Assembly (NCBI GenBank): GCA_028279215.1
Contig: JANQOF010000064.1
Coordinates: forward strand, 1 to 64,000
Length of the DNA: 64,000 nt
Direction of reading: 5' to 3'
Origin: Pirellulales bacterium
GTDB lineage: Bacteria > Planctomycetota > Planctomycetia > Pirellulales > Lacipirellulaceae
Of this stretch, positions 43,745 to 53,353 are shown in pieces. Both the position numbers and the translations under genes were made by a program. The stretch's first letter is position 1, and each line of letters opens with the position of its first letter. A model generated the notes under the pieces. That model was given only the letters and a program-made list of their open reading frames with translations. It was not told the origin of the DNA and ran no database searches.

Positions 43745-44581
43745 ATGCGATTGTATAAGAATGTCCTAGTTTTGTCGGCTCTGGCGATCGCCGCCGGGCC
43801 GGCAATCGCGGGACTTCCAGTGGAGTTTCCACCAGGGACCGATCTCGACAACAACGGCGCGAACGAAACCGAGTATTCGGCGATCCGGCAAGAGTTTTTG
43901 GCGCCCGCGATTGGCGGGCGGATTGCGTTCGACTGGCAATTGTTCACCAGCGAGTTCTTCGGCGGCACCGAAGACGTCGCCTATGTCCGGCTCGTGAATC
44001 CGGCAGACGGCTCGGTGGTGGATAGCGAAGAATGGGCTATCGATACCACGCCCGCCGGGTACGCGGGCATATTTACTCCCATCGGCCAACCGCCAGGCGG
44101 CACCACGGCGTCGTCGCAAGCCGTGCCGGGCGGCGCGGGATTGATGTTCGACGCATTTCACATCGATGGCGGCACCGGCTGGGAGCAAGCGTTCCTGTCG
44201 ATCCCTTCAGCGGCCACCAACTATCCGCTTGCGCTCGAAATCCTAGTGGCCGACACGGTCGATCGAAGTGCTGACACCACTTTGGCAATCGACAACATCC
44301 GAGCACTTAACGTCCAAGGTCTTCCGATTGCTTCACTGATGAACCCTAGTTTCGAATCGCAGCTCGCAGGTTGGACTGTTGAAGGTAACGCTGGCGTGCA
44401 AGTTTCGATGGTCGATCTGGCGACCAATACCATGCTGGTGCCCGGCACGGGTGCAACCGACGGCAAATGGTATGCGGTAGTGTCGACCGGAGGGCAGATT
44501 CCTGAACCTGGATCAATATGTATAGCAGCAGTAGGTAGTGCGGGCTTGATGCTTATGGTGCGGCGAGGGGCAATTCGATAG
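43745..44581 (+). CDS. Exported PEP-CTERM protein
   Basis: 278 residues, GGGAGGG ribosome site. Signal peptide MRLYKNVLVLSALAIAAGPAIAG. The C-terminus reads IPEPGS then a hydrophobic stretch and a basic end (AVGSAGLMLMVRRGAIR), the PEP-CTERM sorting signal recognised by exosortase. The middle is beta-rich, with SFESQLAGWTVEGNAGVQVS resembling a carbohydrate-binding or concanavalin-like domain. Likely a surface or exopolysaccharide-associated protein. Planctomycetes often carry dozens of such proteins. Confidence 0.87.
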   Translation: MRLYKNVLVLSALAIAAGPAIAGLPVEFPPGTDLDNNGANETEYSAIRQEFLAPAIGGRIAFDWQLFTSEFFGGTEDVAYVRLVNPADGSVVDSEEWAIDTTPAGYAGIFTPIGQPPGGTTASSQAVPGGAGLMFDAFHIDGGTGWEQAFLSIPSAATNYPLALEILVADTVDRSADTTLAIDNIRALNVQGLPIASLMNPSFESQLAGWTVEGNAGVQVSMVDLATNTMLVPGTGATDGKWYAVVSTGGQIPEPGSICIAAVGSAGLMLMVRRGAIR

Positions 44582-44639
44582 AGACCTCAGTGTTCCACCC
44601 CGCCCCTCGCTGCCCTTAGTCAGCAGCGAGGGACCGAGC

Positions 44640-45440
44640 TTACTCACCCAATACGGCAATCATCCGGCACGGACCACCAGTGCCCCCAGCGATCTTCATC
44701 GGCAACGCGATTACCCGAAAGCCCGTCGCGGGCAACTCGGCCATGCTTGCTACGTTTTCGATCGCCGGCACGTTGTGCTTGAACAGATTCACATGACTTT
44801 GGAACTGCCGCGATGGACCATTGTCGATACTGGCCGTGTCAATACCCACCGCCTTGATCCGCCGCGCGGTCGCCAGCCACTCCGCCGCCGAAGGGTGCAA
44901 ACCGGGGAAGTGGAGATGGTCGACGGCCGAGCGGCCAGTTTCCGACGTGCCCAAATAGGCTTCGCGAATCGGCCAGTGCTCGGCGTAGCCTGTGCGTAGC
45001 AGCACCATCTTCTCGGCTAGCGAAGCGTTGTTTGCCTTCTCCCACTGCTTCAAGTCATCGATCGTTACCAGGTAATCGGGATCGACAGCACACTGCTGCG
45101 AAACGTCGACACACGCTCCAGGACCTACGAGTCGCTCAACTGGAATCTGATCGACCGTTTGTCCACCCTCGGCAAAGTGGTAGGGCGCATCGATATGCGT
45201 TCCGCCATGCTCCGGCGTGGCGAATCGGTTTGCAGCGTAGAAGTAGCCCCGCTCGGTGAAACCAGCCGGCCCCTTTTCGAGCTCAAAACCACTCTCGGTG
45301 GGCCAGTAAATTGTGTCTTTGTCGAAAGCGTGGGTCAGATCGACGATTTGCTGTCCAAACGTCGGGCCGGCTTCGATCACAAGACATGTCGAAACAATCG
45401 CGACAACGGCGAGGGTTCGGCAAATCGAGTTACGGAACAT
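44640..45440 (-). CDS. Exported cyclase-family (kynurenine-formamidase-like) protein
   Basis: 266 residues from ATG 45440 (GGGAGG upstream), with signal peptide MFRNSICRTLAVVAIVSTCL. The metal-binding motif HGGTHIDAPYHF identifies the cyclase family (PF04199); a second motif VGIDTASIDNG fits. These zinc enzymes hydrolyse amides such as N-formylkynurenine or open lactones. The export signal is unusual for formamidases, so a periplasmic substrate is likely. It lies 30 bases downstream of metG on the same strand. Confidence 0.85.
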   Translation of the reverse strand: MFRNSICRTLAVVAIVSTCLVIEAGPTFGQQIVDLTHAFDKDTIYWPTESGFELEKGPAGFTERGYFYAANRFATPEHGGTHIDAPYHFAEGGQTVDQIPVERLVGPGACVDVSQQCAVDPDYLVTIDDLKQWEKANNASLAEKMVLLRTGYAEHWPIREAYLGTSETGRSAVDHLHFPGLHPSAAEWLATARRIKAVGIDTASIDNGPSRQFQSHVNLFKHNVPAIENVASMAELPATGFRVIALPMKIAGGTGGPCRMIAVLGE

Positions 45441-45469
45441 GGCCAACCTCCCGGGTGAAGAAACCAACG

Positions 45470-47545
45470 CTAGTGCACCCGCTGACCGACTTTGGCTCCT
45501 TCATCGGGCGAGAGTACAAACACTTCTTCGCCGCCGGGTCCGCTGGCGACCACCATACCTTCGCTGACGCCAAACTTCATTTTTCGCGGCGCGAGATTGG
45601 CCACGCACACAACCATGCGGCCGATGAGCTGTTCGGGCTCATACGCCGCTTTGATGCCGGCAAACACCTGCTTGTAAACGCCGCCGCCCAGCGACAACTT
45701 GAGCTTGAGAAGCTTACGCGCCTCCGGCACTTGCTCGGCTTCGACCACGCGGGCGACTCGCAAGTCGACTCTCATGAAGTCGTCGAACGTACACTCCTCT
45801 GCCAGCGGCTCCGACTCGAGTTCGGTGCCGGGGTCGTCCCACTTGTCCGCAGCTTCCGGCGAAGCGACGTCATCGTCTGGCGCGCCAGCATCGGCGACAC
45901 TCTCTTTGCTTTCTTCGATCATCGCGTGAACCTTCTTTTCTTCAACACGCTGAAGCATGTGTTTGAACTTGTTGACCGGAGTACCAACCAGCGGGGTTTG
46001 CGATTGGTTCCAACTGGTGATTGGATCGTTCAGCAACTCGCCCGCCTGCTCCGCCAACTTCGGTAGTACCGGCGCTAGATACACAGCAAGTTGACGAAAC
46101 AGGTTGAGCGCCACCGTGCAGACGTCTTGCAGCCGGTCGGCTTGCGATTCGTCCTTGCGAAGTTCCCAGGGCTTTGCGTCTTCGACATACGGATTCGCCT
46201 GATCGGCAAGTTGCATAATCAGCCGCATTGCCTTGCTGTACTCGCACTCTTCGTAAGCCTGGGCAATCTCGTCGCCAGCCGTGGCGGCTGCTTGGAACAG
46301 ACCACCGTCGTCGGGATACTTCTTCGAAAGCCCTGTTTGCTGCACGAACTTGGCAGCGCGGCTCGCCAAGTTGACAACTTTGCCAACCAAATCGGTATTC
46401 ACCTTGGCAATGAACTCGTCGATCGACAGATCGATGTCGTCCACTTTGCTCGACAGCTTCGACGCATAGAAGTAACGCAAGTACGACGGGTCAAGGTGCT
46501 TCAGGTACGTTCGCGCAGCGACAAACGTGCCTTTGCTCTTGCTCATCTTTTCGCCATCCACGGTCAGAAAACCGTGAATGTGAACCTTGGTCGGCAGGCT
46601 GAATCCGGCAGTCTTGAGCATGCCGGGCCAGAACAACGTATGGAAATAGGTAATGTCTTTGCCAATGAAGTGGTGAATCTCGCAGCCGTCGGACTTCCAC
46701 CAGTCGTCGAAGCTCTCGCCGTTGCGATCGCACCATTGCTTGGTGGACGCCATGTAGCCAATGGGGGCGTCGAACCAGACGTACCAGTAGTTGCTTGGTG
46801 AATCGGGAATCTCGAAACCAAAATACGGGGCGGGGCGGCTGATATCCCAATCCCTAAGTGGCTCTGGATTTTCTGGCTCACCCAAAAAATGCCCACGCAA
46901 ATAGTTCGTAACTTCTGGCTGCAGCGCGCCGGAGGTTTGTGTCCATTCGTCCAAAAATCCATGCAGCTGTTCCAGCTCGATGAACTCATGCTGGGCCTTA
47001 CGCACTTCTGGCGTCGCTCCGCTCAATGTGCTCCTTGAGTCGACCAACTCGGCCGGCGTGTAGGTCGTGCCACACTTGCTGCAGTTGTCGCCCGGCTGGT
47101 CGGGAGCACCACACTTGGGACAAGTACCACGGACGAAGCGGTCGGCGAGAAACGTGCCCGCCTCTGGATCGAACAATTGCTCGATTTCGTCTTCCTTCAC
47201 CAAACCCGCCGCGCGGATCGATTTCCAAATCTCCCCGCACAGTTCGCGGTTCTCGTCGCTGTGAGTGCTGCCGTAGTTGTCGAATTCAATGTGGAAGTCG
47301 GCGAAGTCGCGCTGGTGCTCGGCGTTCACTCCGGCGATGAATTCCTCTTCACTCACGCCCGCCTTCTTGGCCGAAATCATGATCGCCGTGCCATGCGTGT
47401 CGTCGGCGCAGAAGTAGCGACAGTCGTTGCCACGGAGCTTCTGAAACCGCACCCAGATGTCGGTCTGTAGGTACTCTACCAAATGACCAATATGGATCGG
47501 CCCATTCGCGTACGGCAGAGCGGCGGTAACCAAAATACGACGCAT
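45470..47545 (-). CDS. metG: Methionyl-tRNA synthetase
   Basis: 691 residues from ATG 47545; the open frame to 47572 adds 9. HIGH is present in [17 protein letters not shown] as [10 protein letters not shown], and four cysteines in [18 protein letters not shown] make the zinc knuckle. A C-terminal EMAP/tRNA-binding domain starts near 585 ([20 protein letters not shown]). It charges tRNA with methionine. No Shine-Dalgarno was recognised. Common C-terminal dimerisation as in E. coli. Confidence 0.97.
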   Translation of the reverse strand: MRRILVTAALPYANGPIHIGHLVEYLQTDIWVRFQKLRGNDCRYFCADDTHGTAIMISAKKAGVSEEEFIAGVNAEHQRDFADFHIEFDNYGSTHSDENRELCGEIWKSIRAAGLVKEDEIEQLFDPEAGTFLADRFVRGTCPKCGAPDQPGDNCSKCGTTYTPAELVDSRSTLSGATPEVRKAQHEFIELEQLHGFLDEWTQTSGALQPEVTNYLRGHFLGEPENPEPLRDWDISRPAPYFGFEIPDSPSNYWYVWFDAPIGYMASTKQWCDRNGESFDDWWKSDGCEIHHFIGKDITYFHTLFWPGMLKTAGFSLPTKVHIHGFLTVDGEKMSKSKGTFVAARTYLKHLDPSYLRYFYASKLSSKVDDIDLSIDEFIAKVNTDLVGKVVNLASRAAKFVQQTGLSKKYPDDGGLFQAAATAGDEIAQAYEECEYSKAMRLIMQLADQANPYVEDAKPWELRKDESQADRLQDVCTVALNLFRQLAVYLAPVLPKLAEQAGELLNDPITSWNQSQTPLVGTPVNKFKHMLQRVEEKKVHAMIEESKESVADAGAPDDDVASPEAADKWDDPGTELESEPLAEECTFDDFMRVDLRVARVVEAEQVPEARKLLKLKLSLGGGVYKQVFAGIKAAYEPEQLIGRMVVCVANLAPRKMKFGVSEGMVVASGPGGEEVFVLSPDEGAKVGQRVH

Positions 47546-47780
47546 TAGGAGAGTCAACAAATATCGAACCAAATGTTAGCACAACGAAGCACGTTAACCG
47601 CGCCGCGTAGCGCTCGACGCTTCAAACGACCCGCGATTGTAACCGCAATACCCCGAACCGACGAGCCGACCTTCGAAACAGGACATTCGCAAGCGATGCG
47701 CGGTTCGGACGCTGCTCGACCGTGGCTATGCGTGATATAAAAGTCGTGCTCGAATCACTCGAAACACAGGCACTCCCGTC

Positions 47781-48263
47781 ATGCGATTAGGAATCGTCAG
47801 CGATACCCACGGCCACGCCGACCATACTCGGCCCGCGATTCGATTGCTCGAAAGCTTGCAGGTCGATCATGTGCTGCACTGCGGCGACATCGGCTCGGCC
47901 GAGGTCGTCGAGATGTTCGCTGCCTGGCCCACGCATTTTGTGTTCGGCAACTGTGACTACCAGCAGGCTGAACTAACCCAAGCCATCCAGGCGGCCGACC
48001 AAACCTGCCACGGGCTGTTTGGCGACTTGGAATTCGAAGGAGTCAAAATCGCGCTGTTGCACAGTCATGACCGCCGGAGGTTCCAGCAGGTGCTCGATGA
48101 TCCCGAGTACCAAGTCGTGTGCTATGGGCATACGCACATTGCCGAGAGTGAACATCGCGGCGGAAAGCTCGTACTCAACCCCGGCGCACTGTACCGCGCG
48201 GCGAAGCACTCGATTGCCGTGCTCGAATTGCCCGCGATCGAAGTAACAATCGTGGCGTTGTGA
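47781..48263 (+). CDS. YfcE/MJ0936-family metallophosphodiesterase
   Basis: 160 residues. Metal-binding motifs run in order: SDTHGHADH (D-x-H), HCGDIG, FGNCDY, HSHD and YGHTHIAES. Such enzymes hydrolyse phosphodiesters with a two-metal centre; the physiological substrate is unknown. The gene stands alone and converges with rimI. Confidence 0.9.
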   Translation: MRLGIVSDTHGHADHTRPAIRLLESLQVDHVLHCGDIGSAEVVEMFAAWPTHFVFGNCDYQQAELTQAIQAADQTCHGLFGDLEFEGVKIALLHSHDRRRFQQVLDDPEYQVVCYGHTHIAESEHRGGKLVLNPGALYRAAKHSIAVLELPAIEVTIVAL

Positions 48264-48302
48264 CCGTCGCCTTTCGCTTGGCGAACAACCAGCGAGATTC
48301 TG

Positions 48303-48821
48303 TCAGCCAGCCAAGCGTTGGATGCGATTCGGCGAAAACTCGGATTCGGCGTTGCCGGTGAAGTGGTACTGCATGACGTACGCATCTTCGGTCGAATCGT
48401 CGTAGAAGTCGCGAAGCACGGCCGTGGCTCGAAAGCCGTTTTGCCTAAAGAACAATTGCGCCGCAAGATTCGTCTCGCGAACCTCCAGCGAAATCCGCGT
48501 ACGGCGTTGGCTTGAAAGCTTGCTGACCAGCTTCTCAATCATTTGCTGGCCCACGTTCATACGACGGTATTCTGGCGCCACGGCAAAGTTGAGCACATGC
48601 AGCCGGGTCTTGTGCAGTTCGTAAATCATGAATCCGACCACTCGCTCGCCGTGCTCGGCCACCATGCCGATGCAATTCCGCTGACGCAGACACCGAATGA
48701 AGTCTTCTTCGAACCATGGGAACTCAAAACTCCCCGTTTCGATTTGAAGTACCTCGGGCATGTCGCGCCGGATCATCCAGCGAATGTGCACCCGTAGCTT
48801 CTCTTGGCCGTGAACTTGCAT
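48303..48821 (-). CDS. rimI: Ribosomal protein S18-alanine N-acetyltransferase RimI-like
   Basis: 172 residues. GNAT fold with LHVLNFAVAPEYRRMNVGQQMIEKL as the acetyl-CoA-binding motif and SLEVRETNLAAQLFFRQNGF as motif B, both typical of RimI. It acetylates the N-terminal alanine of ribosomal protein S18. ATG 48821 lacks a clear ribosome site; an internal ATG at 48776 (MIRRDMPEVLQIE) matches the usual RimI start and may be real. The C-terminal 20 residues exceed the family norm. Confidence 0.85.
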   Translation of the reverse strand: MQVHGQEKLRVHIRWMIRRDMPEVLQIETGSFEFPWFEEDFIRCLRQRNCIGMVAEHGERVVGFMIYELHKTRLHVLNFAVAPEYRRMNVGQQMIEKLVSKLSSQRRTRISLEVRETNLAAQLFFRQNGFRATAVLRDFYDDSTEDAYVMQYHFTGNAESEFSPNRIQRLAG

Positions 48822-49169
48822 GAGTAAGGCATCCTTCCATGTCCGCCAGACGAGTTGGTTTCGGCCGGACGAGCGGGCAGCGCCCGAGTCGGTCCGACTG
48901 AGGGCCGCAAAGTAACAAAACCCGCTGGGGCTGCCAAGCCAAAAACGCGCAGCTCACGCCCGGTCGTGCTAGCACCCTCGCAGGAAACGGCATCCGATCG
49001 CGTCGACGAAACCAGTCGTAGCGAAAACATGGGCTGGGGAAGCCTCATCAATGAGGGCAACATCGCCACCTGCGGCAAATCCGTGAGGTAACCTTCCACG
49101 TCAGGAAAAAACCGCTCGGCGAGCCAGTCGATGCACACCCACGGCCGCCATTGTCTCTTAAGCGCTTCC
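48822..49169. other. Intergenic region
   Basis: About 350 bases between divergent genes. Open frames on both strands exist (for example minus 48773-49171) but lack ribosome sites and recognisable sequence. The promoters of rimI and of the membrane protein must lie here. Confidence 0.35.
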
Positions 49170-50999
49170 ATGCACGAATCAACCGAAGAGAATCAGCCGT
49201 TTGCGATGATTGAACCCGAGCCATTGGGCGAGGCCGAACTCGCCGCGGCGCGTGGCGAGTACCGCATGCTCAAGTGGCTGCTGGTGGTTGCACTCTGGGT
49301 GAGCTGCGCGTTGGCGTTGTCGCTCAGTTTGGCCGACCCCGATCTATGGGGCCACGTACGATACGGCCAGGACGTAATCCGCGACGGGCACTTGCACCGC
49401 ACGGCTACGCATACTTACACGGCGGTCGGCTACCCGTGGGTAAATCACGAGAACATCGCCGAATTGACCTATGCCACGGTTTACGCTTGGTTCGACGACG
49501 AAGGCTTGCAGGTTTTCAAAACCTTAGTAGGTCTCGGCATTCTGGCGCTAATGGCTTGGGTAGGGCATCGCAACGGCGTGAAGATCGTTGCCATCTCGGC
49601 GTTCCTGCTGCTAGTGGCCAACAACCTCACGGCGTTCTTTCCCGTCCGTCCCCAGGTGCTCAGCTTCGCCTGGTGCGCGCTGATGTTGGTGGTATTCGAG
49701 AGGGCATTCACCGGCTGGAGTCTGTGGCTTCGCGATAAAGAAGGTGCGGCAAATAGCGCTCCAGCGGACGCCTACAGTTGGTCGCCGCGCCAACTAGCTT
49801 GGCTGCTACTCGTGCCGCCCATCATGGTGTTGTGGACCAATTCGCATGGCGCGTTTGTAGCTGGTGTGTGTATTGCGTGTGCTTACCTCGGTGGGCGAGC
49901 CATCGAAGCGGTGTACTACAGGCGCCGCGCCGCGACCGGCGTGGCAACAGCGCTCGTGGGCACCGCAACGTTGGTGGTGGTGGCGACTCTGATCAACCCT
50001 TACGGAACTGGCCTTCACCAGTGGCTCCTCGCGTCGCTAGGTAGCCCGCGACCCGAAATCACCGAGTGGGCGGCGCCGAAGCAATCCGATCCGGTTTTCT
50101 GGCCGTTCGTGGTGCTTGTGGGCGTGACCGTCGCAAGCTGGACGTTTACCCGTCGACGCCGCGATTGGGTGCAGATTGTGATTCTCGCGTTGGTCTGTTG
50201 GCAGGCATGTTCACATGTCCGGCATATCGCCTTCTTCACGCTGCTATGTGGCTTCTGGCTCGCGCCGCACCTGCAATCCGCAATGCGCCGTCTGAAGTCC
50301 GACACGAGTCGCATGCCTGTGCAGCGGCTGGGCCCTTGGTGGAGGTGGGGATTCGCCGGGGCGCTGTCGCTAGCCATCTTGCTGCAGGCACACGCCGTGC
50401 ATCGTCGACTATCGATGCTGCCAGTTCACCGCGCGAACTATCCCGTCGACGCGTTTCAGTGGATGACGTTCAAAGGCGTGCACGGCAAGCTTGTGGTGTC
50501 GTTCAACTGGGCACAATACGCGATTGCCGCGCTGTCGCCCGATACCACCGTGGCGTTCGACGGGCGGTTTCGCACTTGTTATCCGCAGTCGGTCGTCGAT
50601 CAAAGCTTCGACTTTTTGTTGGGCGAGAACAAAGGGCGACGCTTTCGTCGCACGGACGCCGGGCCGATTGATCCAACGGCGATCCTCGAACTCGACGACC
50701 CCGATCTGGTGCTCGTCGATCGCAAGTACAAGCACTCTGTTGAAGTGATGGAAGACGAAGCCGCCAAGGCCGACCCGCAGTGGTCCCTGCTTTACCAAGA
50801 CGGCATCGCCCAACTGTGGGGCAGAAAGTCGGTGTACGACGACTCCAATAGCACGAAGTACCTGCCGCCCAAAGAGCGGCTGATCACCGACCGCATTCAC
50901 AAGACAGCTTTCCCTTGGCCTGCTCTACCCTTTCAGTCGGTCGTCCGACCGGTCGCCGAACACCACGACGCCAACCGTCCCCATTCCGACAGCCTTTAA
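49170..50999 (+). CDS. Integral membrane protein, glycosyltransferase-like
   Basis: 609 residues from ATG 49170; ATG-like start at 49131 is possible. About eleven hydrophobic segments. The segment ADPDLWGHVRYGQDVIRDGHLHRTATHTYT with an Asp pair after the first helix fits membrane sugar transferases that use polyprenyl-linked donors. A C-terminal soluble part of about 200 residues (VDRKYKHSVEVMEDEAAK) lies outside the bilayer. It is 14 bases before a GT2 gene, and the two could act in glycan assembly. Confidence 0.78.
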   Translation: MHESTEENQPFAMIEPEPLGEAELAAARGEYRMLKWLLVVALWVSCALALSLSLADPDLWGHVRYGQDVIRDGHLHRTATHTYTAVGYPWVNHENIAELTYATVYAWFDDEGLQVFKTLVGLGILALMAWVGHRNGVKIVAISAFLLLVANNLTAFFPVRPQVLSFAWCALMLVVFERAFTGWSLWLRDKEGAANSAPADAYSWSPRQLAWLLLVPPIMVLWTNSHGAFVAGVCIACAYLGGRAIEAVYYRRRAATGVATALVGTATLVVVATLINPYGTGLHQWLLASLGSPRPEITEWAAPKQSDPVFWPFVVLVGVTVASWTFTRRRRDWVQIVILALVCWQACSHVRHIAFFTLLCGFWLAPHLQSAMRRLKSDTSRMPVQRLGPWWRWGFAGALSLAILLQAHAVHRRLSMLPVHRANYPVDAFQWMTFKGVHGKLVVSFNWAQYAIAALSPDTTVAFDGRFRTCYPQSVVDQSFDFLLGENKGRRFRRTDAGPIDPTAILELDDPDLVLVDRKYKHSVEVMEDEAAKADPQWSLLYQDGIAQLWGRKSVYDDSNSTKYLPPKERLITDRIHKTAFPWPALPFQSVVRPVAEHHDANRPHSDSL

Positions 51000-51012
51000 G
51001 GACGCCACCACC

Positions 51013-51903
51013 ATGATCCAGCAAGACGATCCACAACTTGAGCCCGAACGAATTCCGACGACCACTACGGTGACGGACGTCAAGTCCACGCCAACCACCG
51101 ACGACGCAGCCGAGCGCGTCCTATCGAGCATCGAAGTCGCCGAAGCGGGCCTCGCGGCCCTCGAGCAAGACCAATCGACACCCGCTTGCCATCAACAGCG
51201 ACCGGCCAAGCGAACATCGCTCAAGGTGTCGATCATCATTCCCGTGTACAACGAGCGGGAAACCGTTCGCAAGATCGTCGATCGCGTGCTGGCGACCGAG
51301 TTGCAGCACGAAGTAATCATCGTCGACGACGCCAGTACCGATGGCACCCGCGACGTGCTTATCGAACTCGACAAGCTGCCAGAAGTTCGCGTGTTCCTGC
51401 ATGGCTACAACAAGGGCAAGGGTGGCGCATTGCACACGGGGCTTGCGCAGGTTACGGGCGACGTAGTGCTGATTCAGGACGCCGACTTAGAGTATGACCC
51501 CGCCGACTACGACAAACTGCTCGCTCCCATCGAGACAGGCGACGCGGACGTGGTGTTTGGCTCGCGGTTCTTGGAGAACGCTCGCCAGGACCCGTCTTGG
51601 ATTCACCGCTTCGGCAACGCTACGCTCACACGCCTTTCGAACATGGCGACCGGCCTGTCGCTGACCGACATGGAAACCTGCTACAAGGTGTTCCGCCGAG
51701 GCGCGATTCGCGACATGGTGCTTCGTGAGAAGCGATTCGGGTTCGAGCCGGAATTCACCGCCAAACTAGCCCGCCGCAAGTGCCGAATCCGCGAAGTGCC
51801 CGTCAGCTACAACAGCCGCGGGTACGACGAAGGCAAGAAGATCCACGTAGGCGATGGCATCCGCGCGCTCTACTGCATCCTGCGTTACGTTTGGTGGGAC
51901 TGA
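51013..51903 (+). CDS. Family 2 glycosyltransferase
   Basis: 296 residues. After a 65-residue acidic, Thr/Ser-rich extension the GT-A domain begins at SIIIPVYNERETVRKIVDRVL, with IIVDDASTDGT, GKGGALHTGLAQ, and the D-x-D QDADLEYDP. The Pro- and Arg-rich C-terminus and RYVWWD end resemble dolichyl/polyprenyl-phosphate sugar synthases. It would transfer a sugar to a lipid carrier. The polypurine/pyrimidine stretch between it and the convergent TPR gene contains GTGGAA/TTCCAC before four T, a possible terminator near 51926-51956. Confidence 0.9.
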   Translation: MIQQDDPQLEPERIPTTTTVTDVKSTPTTDDAAERVLSSIEVAEAGLAALEQDQSTPACHQQRPAKRTSLKVSIIIPVYNERETVRKIVDRVLATELQHEVIIVDDASTDGTRDVLIELDKLPEVRVFLHGYNKGKGGALHTGLAQVTGDVVLIQDADLEYDPADYDKLLAPIETGDADVVFGSRFLENARQDPSWIHRFGNATLTRLSNMATGLSLTDMETCYKVFRRGAIRDMVLREKRFGFEPEFTAKLARRKCRIREVPVSYNSRGYDEGKKIHVGDGIRALYCILRYVWWD

Positions 51904-51969
51904 GGCGAAAGGGGAAATTGGAAGGTGGAAAGGGGAACAATGATCTTCCACTTTTGCCTTTCCCATTTC

Positions 51970-53313
51970 CTATTTTGTCCTAAACGGTTTGCCTTGGCGG
52001 TAGAGGGCTAGTCGCTGCCTTAGGCTGTCGCGCCGGTCGCTGTCGGCGAGCACGATGGCTTGTTGCTGGTAGGAGATCGCCTTGCGATAGTCACCGGCTG
52101 CCGCGTAGGCGGCGGCAAGTGTATCGAGCACCACGGGATCGTCCTCGCCCACCATCTTGGCGAATCGATGAGCCGCCTCGACGGCCTTGGCAGGGCTTCG
52201 ACACGGTTCCAGCGGGCAGGTGGCCAACAACCACGCTACGCTTCGGTACGCTGAAGCCGAACGCGGGTTGAGTCGCAACGCTTGTTGGAAGTCGGCGGCT
52301 GCCTGCTCGTACAATCCCTCCGCGGCGTACAGGTTGCCGCGACCGATGTACGCGACAGCATGACGCTGGTTCAGCCGTATGGCCGTATTGAAGTCGCTCG
52401 CCGCAGCGCGCGTTTCGCCAAGCTGATGCCGAGCACAAGCACGCCCGGCGTACGGACCCGCTTGGTCAGGCATCGCCTCGATCGCGCGTGTGTAATCTTC
52501 GATCGCGTCTTGCCAACGCCCCATCTGGCTGAAGATCTCTCCACGGTTGTATCTCGCAACAGTATAGTCGGGCGCAAGCTTAATCACCCGATTGAAATCG
52601 GCTAGCGCTTCGGCTTCTTGGGCGTAGCGGGCGAGCGTGACCCCGCGGTTGTGCAGTGCGGGCCAGCAATCTGGATTCAGCCGGATTGCTTCTTGAAAAT
52701 CCTCGAAGGCCGCATGCTCGTTGCCGCGCTCGGCCACCACCTCGCCGCGACGGTTGTGGGCCCATGCGGCCAGATTGGCAATCGAAGCGGCAGTCGTTTT
52801 GTCAGGCATCGCGTCGAGCGCGCGGTGGCACTGATCGAGCACGTCGCCGTAGTCCCCAACCGACGACGCATTGACGGCCAGTTCTCTCGCTTTGATCATG
52901 AGCGCCGTCGCCTGCGACGGCGGAAGCTCGAGGTTGGCGATTGCCAGTTGGATCACTTCCTTAATCGAAGGCTGCGCGTCGTCGATGAATACCGCCGCAC
53001 CGGGCGGCTCGGTGAGCTCCTCGGGCACCAGCCATTCTGGTTGCACCAGCGGCGCGGACTCGGTTTGAGGACCGGCATCGGCAACCTGCTGCGTCTTCGT
53101 ATTCGGTTTGGGTAACGGCTTGGCGTGCCGCCAGTAGCTCGCCAGTTCGATCGTCGGCTTCTCGTCGGGAAGCTTGAGCGGCCTCGACTGTTCGGCCACG
53201 GCAAGCGCAGCGGGCAACGCTAGTTCCGGCTCCGACTGCAGCTGGCTATACGCCGGTAGCACCCAAACCACCGTTGCGGCTGCTGCCAGGCACCGTGCTC
53301 GATTCGTCCCCAT
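51970..53313 (-). CDS. Exported tetratricopeptide-repeat protein
   Basis: 447 residues from ATG 53313; frame to 53346 is open. A signal peptide (MGTNRARCLAAAATVVWVLPAYSQ) precedes a Pro-rich linker. From about residue 130 TPR repeats recur with the A-x-x-D-F-x-x-A-I-x-L-x-P pattern (EAIRLNPDCWPALHNRG, RVIKLAPDYTVARYNRGE, TAIRLNQRHAVAYIGRG), at least eight. It should be a periplasmic scaffold. Located 40 bases downstream of fumC on the same strand, so maybe co-transcribed, though functions are unrelated. Confidence 0.85.
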   Translation of the reverse strand: MGTNRARCLAAAATVVWVLPAYSQLQSEPELALPAALAVAEQSRPLKLPDEKPTIELASYWRHAKPLPKPNTKTQQVADAGPQTESAPLVQPEWLVPEELTEPPGAAVFIDDAQPSIKEVIQLAIANLELPPSQATALMIKARELAVNASSVGDYGDVLDQCHRALDAMPDKTTAASIANLAAWAHNRRGEVVAERGNEHAAFEDFQEAIRLNPDCWPALHNRGVTLARYAQEAEALADFNRVIKLAPDYTVARYNRGEIFSQMGRWQDAIEDYTRAIEAMPDQAGPYAGRACARHQLGETRAAASDFNTAIRLNQRHAVAYIGRGNLYAAEGLYEQAAADFQQALRLNPRSASAYRSVAWLLATCPLEPCRSPAKAVEAAHRFAKMVGEDDPVVLDTLAAAYAAAGDYRKAISYQQQAIVLADSDRRDSLRQRLALYRQGKPFRTK

Positions 53314-53353
53314 TGTTCCACGCTTCCTTTCGTGGTCCATTTCCACCCAACGA

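Noticed and set aside
48773..49171. Minus-strand open frame of 132 residues upstream of rimI
   Set aside because: No ribosome site, overlaps rimI by about 50 bases and ends in rimI shadow sequence.
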